From the NCBI GenBank assembly GCA_003523945.1, contig DOFS01000530.1:723-5757 (forward strand): a stretch of DNA of 5,035 nucleotides. The letters are read 5' to 3'. The DNA is from Nitrospiraceae bacterium. Its GTDB lineage: Bacteria > Nitrospirota > Nitrospiria > Nitrospirales > UBA8639. Under the pieces are notes generated by a model. The model saw only the letters and a program-made list of their open reading frames with translations. It was not told the DNA's origin and ran no database searches. Both the position numbers and the translations under genes were made by a program. Below, one piece after another: positions 1 through 5,035 of the stretch (positions are counted from its first letter, which is position 1; each line of letters starts with the position of its first letter).

Positions 1-76
1 ACACCTTTTTCATTTGCCTCTTATCTGCGTGGAATGAACCAGGCCCTTTTGACCTTTTCCGATAAATCTTACTTCT
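1..76. other. Left-edge non-coding stretch
   Basis: This short stretch lies downstream of the minus-strand gene that stops at 77-79. I see no complete coding sequence and no convincing hairpin with a T-run for that gene. Its terminator, if it has one, may lie beyond the left edge. Confidence 0.4.
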
Positions 77-505
77 TTAACGTATCCGAACATTTTGGGG
101 AGGACTCGGTGGCGTAACAGACATGGGTGTTATGAGTCTCCCGGAAAGCTGAACGAACGCTCTAGCTTCTGCGTTAACTGTGTTACGACCCACGGTGATG
201 ATCACCGTGCTATTCGGGTCGGCATAAAGCAGGACTTGTTGACTGCCAAATATTCTAGCGGGGTAAGAAGGGTCTGAAAACGGGGAAGTACCACTTGGAA
301 CGATCGGGTAAATTCCTTGTAAGGAGTTGGTATGGACTTGAAGAGCAATAAAAAGAATCTGGCCGGGTTGCGCAAAGGCATTGATCCCAACGAACTCAAT
401 AATAAACAGCTTGTCTGAGGGCAACACCGGAAGATGAAAATCCTTAATACTCTCTCCATCGTCAAGATTAATGACTCCGCCCGCAGAAAACGTTTCTCCA
501 TCCAT
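77..505 (-). CDS. Hypothetical beta-rich protein, 142 aa, function unknown
   Basis: The function is not recognised. The product has no signal peptide, no membrane span and no cysteine, so it looks like a soluble, probably cytoplasmic protein. Hydrophobic beta-type stretches alternate with turns: LFIIEFVGINAF at about residues 34-45, ILFIALQVHT at about 51-60, and QQVLLYADPNSTVIITVG at about 90-107, followed by ARAFVQLSGRLI. The protein ends in a proline-rich tail (TPPSPPQ). The pattern 'IIEFV ... PGQ ... SQ-V-LYADP-(S/T)-V ... V-LSG-L' resembles, from memory, unnamed small beta-sandwich hypothetical proteins of environmental bacteria; this has not been checked. The frame is open upstream to a TTG at 541, but the ATG at 505 is chosen because a very strong ribosome binding site sits 5 bases before it. 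The adjacent ATG at 508 overlaps that site. It stands alone, 299 bases from the DUF4112 gene. Confidence 0.75.
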   Translation of the reverse strand: MDGETFSAGGVINLDDGESIKDFHLPVLPSDKLFIIEFVGINAFAQPGQILFIALQVHTNSLQGIYPIVPSGTSPFSDPSYPARIFGSQQVLLYADPNSTVIITVGRNTVNAEARAFVQLSGRLITPMSVTPPSPPQNVRIR

Positions 506-506
506 C

Positions 507-516
507 ATCACCTCCT
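507..516 (-). promoter_or_regulatory. Extended Shine-Dalgarno site of the 77-505 gene
   Basis: Read on the minus strand, this is AGGAGGTGAT, a ten-base match to the usual 3' end of bacterial 16S rRNA. It overlaps the first of two tandem ATG codons and sits correctly spaced from the second (GGAGG ends 5 bases before the ATG at 505). It therefore argues against the longer TTG-initiated form and for the ATG at 505, and it predicts efficient translation. Confidence 0.8.
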
Positions 517-804
517 GGTTGTTATGATTTCTTCCTTCCAAATTAGACAGTACAATGGAATCGTTCTAGGAGCAATCCAAACAATCTGTCCTTTACCCGA
601 ACCCTGAGTAACAAGACCTAACGCACAGTAATTCTTCCAAACGCTGTTTCTGAGAGACACATCAGGCATCACACCTCTCTATAAAATTTAATCCCGGGCA
701 GACTTGGGAGGGTCAGATTCGTGCAGCACAAAGGGTGGATCAGGAGGCGAAACAATCACTTCCAGGCGAGAAAAAATGGGGCATCCCGAATCCCTGGAAT
801 CTCA
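509..804. other. Intergenic region between two minus-strand genes
   Basis: About 300 bases separate the DUF4112 stop codon from the start of the small beta-rich gene. Apart from the leader and ribosome binding site at the left end, I see no credible gene. A plus-strand reading frame beginning near 704 only shadows the DUF4112 gene. Minus-strand promoter-like hexamers are present but none has a good -35/-10 pair. A run of six Ts (minus strand, 771-776) lies after the DUF4112 stop codon, but the hairpin in front of it has only three pairs. Confidence 0.5.
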
Positions 805-1311
805 TTACATTCCCTGTAGAATTTCCCAAACACGTGCGAGAAGCCAGATAATCCCCGCCACCGTCCCTACGACGACGAAAGCAATTCCTAACAATAGGCT
901 CACCACGAAAACCCAATCCCCTACGGTTGAGGTACGACGGTCCCCAACCGCATATCGCTCCAACAAATCGAGGTTTCTCACATTACTTTTGAACCAGACA
1001 GAAAACAGGTCACCGAGAATGGGAATGGCACCAACCATGCCATTTATCGCAATATTCAGACTCATGCGGATTAAGACAATTTTGGGAAGTTGCGATTGAG
1101 CAGCCACAACAAGGATGAATGCTCCAGCGAAGCTCACGATGGCATCACCCACATATGGGATCAGACCGATGATGGGATCCAAACCAATCCGGATTGAGGT
1201 CCCCGGAATCGCATAGCGCCGGTCCAGCAGGTCCGCTAGAAACTTGGCAATCTCAAATTTTTGGAAATGTCGCACGAAAGGATTGTCGCAACTTTCATTC
1301 TGGTATTGCAT
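805..1311 (-). CDS. DUF4112 domain membrane protein, 168 aa
   Basis: This is a small integral membrane protein of the DUF4112 family, whose function is not established. The family pattern is clear: a short N-terminal helix (FLADLLDRRYAIPG, residues 24-37), then RIGLDPIIGLIPYVGD (41-56), a hydrophobic span (about 57-71), and a second copy of the same motif, MVGAIPILGD (92-101), followed by FSVWFKSNVRNLDLLERY (103-120). The two G-x-I-P-x-(V/L)-G-D loops look like an internal duplication. A C-terminal hydrophobic segment (about 133-160) adds a further membrane span. The ATG at 1311 is the only sensible start, since an in-frame stop lies shortly upstream and the next methionine is inside the domain. 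No clear Shine-Dalgarno sequence precedes it, so translation may be weak or leaderless. It follows a terminator-like hairpin and probably has its own promoter. Confidence 0.88.
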   Translation of the reverse strand: MQYQNESCDNPFVRHFQKFEIAKFLADLLDRRYAIPGTSIRIGLDPIIGLIPYVGDAIVSFAGAFILVVAAQSQLPKIVLIRMSLNIAINGMVGAIPILGDLFSVWFKSNVRNLDLLERYAVGDRRTSTVGDWVFVVSLLLGIAFVVVGTVAGIIWLLARVWEILQGM

Positions 1312-1587
1312 TGACTGGCATTTTGATCTTGACTATTCAGAGTGATGCTTTCAGCCAATAGTTTTACCAAACACGTACGGTAGCCCCAGAAAATAAAGAG
1401 AAGGGGGCTGGCATTTCTGAGGGGTCAGCCCCCGTTCATGTTTCATCGTCTTGCCTATAATACCTGTTTCTACTATTCCTGACTCTATTCCTCCTTGTGT
1501 TCCTGGTCAAATTAAGAAAACATTTTTTTCACCAGTGGCCAGTCCTGTAACTTTGTTAAAGTCTTAGGAGACCGGCCAAGTTCGTTC
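1312..1587. other. Intergenic region between the exported repeat protein and DUF4112
   Basis: This 276-base spacer holds the terminator-like hairpin at 1403-1433. A plus-strand TATAAT at 1456-1461 has no matching -35 element and no plus-strand gene to serve. No further gene is seen. Confidence 0.5.
1385..1433 (-). terminator. Probable factor-independent terminator of the repeat-protein gene
   Basis: G1403-G1410 (GGGGGCTG) pairs perfectly with C1426-C1433 (CAGCCCCC), giving an 8-bp GC-rich stem with a 15-base loop and a possible extra G-T pair. On the minus strand the stem is followed by a T-rich tail (TTCTCTTTATTTTC), whereas the plus-strand side has no T-run, so the terminator works leftward. 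It lies about 155 bases after the TAG at 1588-1590 and before the DUF4112 gene. The interrupted T-tract and the distance from the stop codon keep confidence moderate. Confidence 0.6.
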
Positions 1588-3765
1588 CTATTGAATTTCC
1601 CAATCCGGAGAGGTGGTTCCTGGAGAACCTGTTAAGCCAACGGTCACCCCATTCATCAGCCACACCTCGACCTCACCGGTATCGGTGTTAAACCAGGTAA
1701 TATCCACCTTCCCGCTACCATCCCGGTCACTGACCTGGGCAATCTCCCATTCCAAGGCCTTGCCGGCCAGGGAACCCGTGGTCCCAATCATGAGTCCATT
1801 CATCAGCCAGAACGCCACCCCACCGCTTCCGGTATTGCGCCAGATCAAATCAGCTGTCCCATTACCATCAACATCCCCTACCCCGGCCACCTCAAAGGCC
1901 GGAATAGCACTGCCTGGAACTCCGATCGAGATGACGGTGAGCCCGTTCATTAACCATACGGCCACCGCCCCACTATTACTATTCCGCCAGATGATATCCG
2001 CCTTGCGATCGGCATTCACATCGCCCAATCCGACAATCTTCCACTCACCCGGGACACTGCCGAGGGACTTGAATGAAGCAATGGTCGCCCCATTCATCAA
2101 CCACACGACGACCACCTTACTGGTGGTATTCCGCCAAATGAAATCTGCCGTGCCATTCCCATCCACATCCCCAACTTGCTCAAGCACCCAATCGGTGGGG
2201 ACGGTGCCCGGGAAACCCACCGATGTGATGGTATGCCCATCCATTACCCACACGGCCACCGTGCCACTGATACTATTGCGCCAAATCACATCAGCCTTGC
2301 CATCGGCATTCACATCGCCAATTCCGGTAATCACCCAAGCCGCAGGGACGCCGCCCGGAAAACTTGGGGAAGCAATTGTCGTCCCATCCATCAACCAAAT
2401 GGCCGTCGTCCCATTACTGGTATTACGCCAGACGATGTCAGCCTTGCCATCACCATCTATATCAAAGTCCGCCGTGCGATTATGAATAAAAATATCCCGA
2501 ATTCCATTCGTATCAACCGGAACAAGATTGGTTGAATCGGAGAAAAATCCCACAATCCGGCCATCCTGACTGATGGCAGGATTACAACTAAAGTCATTGC
2601 CTTGCCCCCCACCCGTCGTCACACTCATCCTGGTGGTGGTGTTGGTCTGACGATCATGCACAAACACATCACCTTCTCCATTCGTATCGTCAGCGGCGAG
2701 ATTCGTGGAAAAAGAAAGAAATGCCACAAATCGTCCATCCCCGCTAATGGTCCCCTCTGAACTCTCTCCACCCCCTTGAAGACCACCACTTGCCACACTC
2801 ACGCGCGTGGTCGTGGTCGTCTGACGGTCATGGACAAACACATCACCCACTCCATTGGTATCGCCAGCGACGAGATTTGTCGCATCAGACTGAAATGTCA
2901 CGTAGCGACCATCCGCACTCAATTCCGCATCCTCACTCGCACCATTCACCTGGCCCCCGCCTGTGGCCACACTCACGCGTATGGTCGCCCCTGTCTGCCG
3001 ATCATGAACAAACAGATCTCGAACACCATTGGTATCGCCTGGCACCAGGTTGGTCGCATCGGATTCAAACGCCACCAACCGACCATTCTCACTAAGAAAC
3101 CCCGCTCGACTGGTATTATTTCCCTGGATTGCACCTGTGGCCACACTCACGCGCGTGGTCGCCCCTGTTTGCCGATCGTGAACGAATACATCCAAGACTC
3201 CATTGGTATCGCCCGGCACCAGGTTGGTCGCAAAGGAATGGAATGTCACAAATCTACCATCGGCACTAAGGGCTGGAGAAAAACTATTGTTATTGGACTG
3301 CCCTCCGCCCGTCGCCACACTGACCCGGCTCGTCGTGCCCGTCTGCCGATCATGGACGAACACATCAATGGTGCCATTTGTATCACCCGGAACCAGGTTT
3401 GTGGCAGCCGACCGAAATGCCACATAACGCCCATTGGCACTTAAGGCGGGCTCAAGACTCTCCCCATTGGCCTGCCCTCCCCCCGTCGCCACACTCACGC
3501 GCGTGGTTTGTCTCGTGTGCCGATCGTATACGAACACGTCCCGTACCCCATTGGTATCACCCGGCACCAGGTTGGTCGCCCGGGAATAAAAGGTGACAAG
3601 TCTGCCATTTTCATTCAGATCAGGTTGGAAACTGTCGTTATTGGCCTGTATGTTTCCTGTGCTGACGCTAACTCTGGCCGTCTCCGCCCCATAGGCAAAA
3701 GGTCCAATGAGTATGAGCGTAAAAAAGATCGTGCCTTGGGTGACCATTCGGTTGAAAATTTTCAT
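1588..3765 (-). CDS. Exported protein with seven TolB/PD40-like and six FG-GAP/VCBS-type repeats, 725 aa
   Basis: This is a secreted or periplasmic two-module repeat protein. The N-terminus (KIFNR, then a hydrophobic core to about residue 22, then AYG-A) is a Sec signal peptide, probably cleaved after residue 26 or 27. Residues 30-432 are seven PD40/TolB-like blades built on RVSVATGGGQ ... LSADGRYVAF ... TNLVPGDTNG ... DVFVHDRQT. Residues 435-725 are six FG-GAP/VCBS-type units, each opening with a calcium-loop-like DxDxDGxxD motif followed by IWRN and VWLMNG. Such repeats usually fold as beta-propellers used for binding, calcium-dependent stability or adhesion; no catalytic motif is seen and the ligand is unknown. 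There is no LPXTG-type, PEP-CTERM or lipobox anchor, and the chain ends within the last repeat. The frame is open to 3969, but the ATG at 3765 is chosen for its GGAGG site and signal peptide. One cysteine (residue 394) is present. Confidence 0.9.
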   Translation of the reverse strand: MKIFNRMVTQGTIFFTLILIGPFAYGAETARVSVSTGNIQANNDSFQPDLNENGRLVTFYSRATNLVPGDTNGVRDVFVYDRHTRQTTRVSVATGGGQANGESLEPALSANGRYVAFRSAATNLVPGDTNGTIDVFVHDRQTGTTSRVSVATGGGQSNNNSFSPALSADGRFVTFHSFATNLVPGDTNGVLDVFVHDRQTGATTRVSVATGAIQGNNTSRAGFLSENGRLVAFESDATNLVPGDTNGVRDLFVHDRQTGATIRVSVATGGGQVNGASEDAELSADGRYVTFQSDATNLVAGDTNGVGDVFVHDRQTTTTTRVSVASGGLQGGGESSEGTISGDGRFVAFLSFSTNLAADDTNGEGDVFVHDRQTNTTTRMSVTTGGGQGNDFSCNPAISQDGRIVGFFSDSTNLVPVDTNGIRDIFIHNRTADFDIDGDGKADIVWRNTSNGTTAIWLMDGTTIASPSFPGGVPAAWVITGIGDVNADGKADVIWRNSISGTVAVWVMDGHTITSVGFPGTVPTDWVLEQVGDVDGNGTADFIWRNTTSKVVVVWLMNGATIASFKSLGSVPGEWKIVGLGDVNADRKADIIWRNSNSGAVAVWLMNGLTVISIGVPGSAIPAFEVAGVGDVDGNGTADLIWRNTGSGGVAFWLMNGLMIGTTGSLAGKALEWEIAQVSDRDGSGKVDITWFNTDTGEVEVWLMNGVTVGLTGSPGTTSPDWEIQ
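1591..2463 (-). repeat. Six tandem FG-GAP/VCBS-type units, 49 aa each
   Basis: The units start at minus-strand positions 2463, 2316, 2169, 2022, 1875 and 1728; five are 147 bases long and the last is 138. Each begins with a calcium-loop-like motif: DIDGDGKAD, DVNADGKAD, DVDGNGTAD, DVNADRKAD, DVDGNGTAD, DRDGSGKVD. Units 2 and 4 resemble each other most, as do 3 and 5, suggesting that a two-unit block of 294 bases was duplicated. In unit 4 the loop glycine is replaced by arginine (codon 2005-2007). Confidence 0.88.
2470..3678 (-). repeat. Seven tandem PD40/TolB-like blades, 58 aa (174 bases) each
   Basis: The units start at minus-strand positions 3678, 3504, 3330, 3156, 2982, 2808 and 2634. 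Six are exactly 174 bases with no insertion or deletion; the seventh loses only its last three residues where the next module begins. DTNGxxD, near residue 41 of the unit, is kept in all seven, as are TNL and the DGR/NGR turn. Seven blades could close a complete propeller. Similarity is visible at the DNA level too, for example the palindrome CACGCGCGTG at 2800, 3148 and 3496, spaced by exactly two units. Confidence 0.9.
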
Positions 3766-3772
3766 GCGTATT

Positions 3773-3777
3773 CCTCC
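3773..3777 (-). promoter_or_regulatory. Shine-Dalgarno site of the exported repeat-protein gene
   Basis: GGAGG on the minus strand lies 7 bases before the ATG at 3765. The start it marks opens directly into a typical signal peptide, so it rules against the upstream in-frame TTG at 3969 and ATG at 3966. Confidence 0.75.
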
Positions 3778-4151
3778 AGAGTTTCCGAATAAAGAGTAAA
3801 GATTGCGCCAGTCATAAAAATATTTTTTGCCCCCGCATTTGGCGAAGGAAAAATACGGTATCGGGAGAGACGTTTTTGGAATGATCCGCACCAGGTTCGA
3901 TAAAAAGAAAGAGTCAGCCTTATCAAATCCCGCGACAATTTCAGGGTTTTGACTCGTGCATCCCATCAAAGGGCCATAAATCTCAAAATTTTTTAGGGAA
4001 ACCCTACATCAACGGCCAAATAACTTCCACCTTCATCGCATTTACCTTTAGACCAGGTTACCCTTCTTCCAACAACACGAAGCTGAAATACAGGTAAATA
4101 ACCTAGGTGGAGATGCCAAGGGCTATTGAAATGGTTTCACACCTTAAAAGG

Positions 4152-4182
4152 CCTTGCCCGAAATGTGGGACAAGGTGTTTTC
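4152..4182 (+). other. Hairpin upstream of ychJ, possible weak terminator or leader structure
   Basis: CCTTG (4152-4156) pairs with CAAGG (4171-4175). The stem continues with CCC (4157-4159) to GGG (4167-4169) around one bulged A, leaving a 7-base loop. It is followed by TGTTTTC on the plus strand, which is terminator-like but short. No convincing gene ends just before it, so its role is unclear. Confidence 0.3.
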
Positions 4183-4244
4183 AAAAAGGTCCTCCGAGCA
4201 CATCTTCAGCCACATTGGATCAAACATTGAGGGGAGACAGAAGC

Positions 4245-4373
4245 ATGAACAAGAAACGGGAAGACTGCGGACAGGACTCTCAAATACGCCTCGAGAAAAG
4301 CCAGGAGACAGGACTTTTGACTTTTCTGTCACTCGCGACGTACAAGAGTACGATATCGTCTGAATTCGCTTAG
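4245..4373 (+). CDS. Candidate small ORF upstream of ychJ, 42 aa
   Basis: The ATG at 4245 is preceded by GAGGGGAG (4229-4236) at an 8-base spacing, a reasonable ribosome binding site. The product would be a charged N-terminal half ([13 protein letters not shown], then RLEKSQE) followed by a modestly hydrophobic stretch ([12 protein letters not shown]). It ends with TAG at 4371-4373, 14 bases before the ychJ start, so it could be a leader peptide or a small co-transcribed gene. The same frame stays open upstream to a GTG at 4107 and would add a CPKCGTRC motif, but that start is poorly placed relative to any ribosome binding site. I recognise no family, and the best promoter for ychJ lies inside this ORF, which argues against it. 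Chance is a serious alternative. Confidence 0.22.
   Translation: MNKKREDCGQDSQIRLEKSQETGLLTFLSLATYKSTISSEFA
4317..4346 (+). promoter_or_regulatory. Candidate sigma-70-type promoter of ychJ
   Basis: TTGACT (4317-4322, five of six consensus bases) and TACAAG (4341-4346, four of six) are separated by 18 bases. Transcription would begin near 4352-4354, leaving a leader of about 35 bases before the ychJ ATG. The position is ideal but the -10 element is weak. Confidence 0.4.
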
Positions 4374-4375
4374 AA

Positions 4376-4381
4376 AAGGAG
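4376..4381 (+). promoter_or_regulatory. Ribosome binding site of ychJ
   Basis: AAGGAG ends 6 bases before the ATG at 4388. This matches the start expected for the family, since the first SEC-C cysteine follows within three residues. Confidence 0.8.
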
Positions 4382-4387
4382 TCGCAT

Positions 4388-4876
4388 ATGCAGTGTCCGT
4401 GTCAGAGTGGAAAGGCGTTTACGCAATGCTGTGAGCCGATCATCACAGGAGCGAAGCAGGCGGAGACTGCGGAGCAACTCATGCGGGCCCGGTATTCCGC
4501 CTATACCCAAGTCCAGATGGACTTTATCGAAAAGACCCATGACCCCAAAACCAAAAACGACATCGACCTCGAGGCCAATCGCAAATGGGCAGAGACCACC
4601 AAATGGATCGGGTTAGAGATTCTGGATACGAAACGAGGCGGAATGGACGATGAAGCGGGCCTCGTCGAATTCAAGGCCACCTTTGAGACAGAAGAAGGCC
4701 CTCAAATTCATCATGAGCTGAGTGAATTTCGGAAACATGAAGGAACCTGGTATTTCTCCGACGGCAAAAGTCCTGGAGTTCAAACGGTCGTTCGCAGTGA
4801 ACCCAAGATCGGACGCAATGATCCGTGCACCTGCGGCAGCGGCAAAAAGTATAAAAAATGCTGTGGAAACGTCTGA
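4388..4876 (+). CDS. ychJ: YchJ-family (UPF0225) SEC-C motif protein, 162 aa
   Basis: This is a small cytoplasmic protein of the YchJ family, with a zinc-binding SEC-C motif at each end and an NTF2-like middle domain. The N-terminal motif is [13 protein letters not shown] (residues 3-15). The middle domain carries the family signature LMRARYSAY (31-39), then WIGLEIL (73-79), FKATFE (95-100) and HELSEF...WYFSDG (109-126). The C-terminal motif is [18 protein letters not shown] (143-160), almost identical to the C-terminus of E. coli YchJ as I recall it. All eight zinc-ligand cysteines (3, 5, 14, 15, 147, 149, 158, 159) are present. The length is close to E. coli YchJ at about 152 aa, with a slightly longer linker before the second SEC-C. 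SEC-C motifs, known from SecA, bind zinc and in SecA mediate SecB and ribosome contact; the cellular role of YchJ is not settled. It is divergent from its left neighbour and probably monocistronic. Confidence 0.93.
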   Translation: MQCPCQSGKAFTQCCEPIITGAKQAETAEQLMRARYSAYTQVQMDFIEKTHDPKTKNDIDLEANRKWAETTKWIGLEILDTKRGGMDDEAGLVEFKATFETEEGPQIHHELSEFRKHEGTWYFSDGKSPGVQTVVRSEPKIGRNDPCTCGSGKKYKKCCGNV

Positions 4877-4922
4877 ATCAGGATAGGATTCTATCTCACA
4901 TTTCAACCGTCTAATAAGGCGG

Positions 4923-4958
4923 AAACCCATCCCCTCAAAAGAGGTTCTGGGGTTTTTT
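4923..4958 (+). terminator. Factor-independent terminator after ychJ
   Basis: AAACCC (4923-4928) pairs with GGGTTT (4950-4955), and CCTC (4933-4936) pairs with GAGG (4941-4944) around an AAAA loop, leaving an internal mismatched loop. The run of Ts at 4953-4958 closes the structure. It begins 47 bases after the ychJ stop codon, which fits termination of a single-gene transcript. Confidence 0.72.
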
Positions 4959-5035
4959 CTCTTCCGCTCATTATGTTTATCGGGCCCTTTCTCACCATAA
5001 ACCGATTGGGAATTGTACACCCACCCACGACGACC
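4959..5035. other. Right-edge non-coding stretch
   Basis: Nothing recognisable follows the ychJ terminator. A minus-strand reading frame at 4613-5020 is an antisense shadow of ychJ and runs through the terminator, so it is not annotated. Confidence 0.4.

Larger units (their letters stand above)
3778..4387. other. Divergent intergenic region upstream of the repeat protein and ychJ
   Basis: This roughly 610-base region lies between two divergently transcribed genes and must hold promoters for both. On the plus side there is a candidate promoter at 4317-4346. On the minus side a weak pair (TTGATA at 3921-3926 and TTTATC at 3899-3904, 16 bases apart) is possible but not convincing. Complementary segments lie at 4041-4047 with 4092-4098 and at 4055-4060 with 4099-4104, along with a palindrome ACCTAGGT at 4101-4108 and a hairpin at 4152-4175. 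One short candidate ORF (4245-4373) is listed separately. No certain gene is present. Confidence 0.5.

Noticed and set aside
771..796. Possible terminator of the DUF4112 gene (six Ts on the minus strand)
   Set aside because: The hairpin before the T-run has only three base pairs, in either of two weak alternatives.
1456..1461. Perfect TATAAT on the plus strand as a promoter
   Set aside because: There is no acceptable -35 element and no plus-strand gene downstream.
1613..2535. Long plus-strand reading frames antisense to the FG-GAP array
   Set aside because: They are open only because the repeated minus-strand codons recur in register; the products are low-complexity mirror translations of the repeats and have no ribosome binding site.
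2800..3505. Palindrome CACGCGCGTG occurring three times (2800, 3148, 3496) as a possible operator
   Set aside because: It encodes the start of the repeat unit (TRVSV) and recurs at exactly two-unit spacing, so it is a by-product of the coding repeat.
2776..3792. Plus-strand frames over the blade array, with His/Thr-rich repeated products
   Set aside because: They are periodic shadows of the 174-base units, with no independent gene signals.
3894..3900. GGTTCGA resembling a tRNA T-loop
   Set aside because: No matching acceptor, D or anticodon arms can be placed around it.
3766..3969. N-terminal extension of the repeat protein to a TTG at 3969 or ATG at 3966
   Set aside because: It would bury the signal peptide at residue 69 and lacks a good ribosome binding site, whereas the ATG at 3765 has GGAGG and opens straight into the signal peptide.
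4154..4363. 69-codon plus-strand frame in the ychJ upstream region
   Set aside because: It has no ribosome binding site and no recognisable protein features, and it overlaps the slightly better candidate in another frame.
4613..5020. 135-codon minus-strand frame over the end of ychJ
   Set aside because: It is antisense to a well-recognised gene and runs through its terminator.

Overview
The window looks like ordinary chromosomal DNA from a bacterium, probably Gram-negative. It has Shine-Dalgarno sites, a Sec signal peptide on a large repeat-built exported protein, a YchJ-type SEC-C protein and factor-independent terminators. By eye the base composition is roughly balanced. The phylum cannot be fixed from four genes; Nitrospirota or a proteobacterial-type lineage would fit, but this is a guess. 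There is no tRNA, rRNA, CRISPR array, insertion sequence or phage gene.

Layout from left to right: three genes lie on the minus strand and one on the plus strand. A small beta-rich protein of unknown function (142 aa) occupies 77-505 and has an unusually complete ribosome binding site. A DUF4112 membrane protein lies at 805-1311. A hairpin at 1403-1433, with a T-rich tail when read leftward, separates it from the main gene of the window at 1588-3765. That gene encodes a 725-aa exported protein made of a signal peptide, seven 58-residue TolB/PD40-like blades and six FG-GAP/VCBS-type calcium-loop repeats of 49 residues. A 622-base divergent spacer follows. The plus-strand ychJ-family gene (4388-4876) has its own candidate promoter, ribosome binding site and terminator.

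The genes do not form an obvious pathway or operon. Intergenic gaps are wide (299, 276 and 622 bases), so each is probably a separate transcription unit. The only item of real structural interest is the large exported protein: it joins two propeller-type repeat modules back to back with almost no linker, its first array is perfectly regular in length, and its second array carries a visible two-unit (98-aa) higher-order duplication. I found no convincing undescribed multi-gene system. The remaining leads are one short candidate ORF and some possible leader RNA structure upstream of ychJ.
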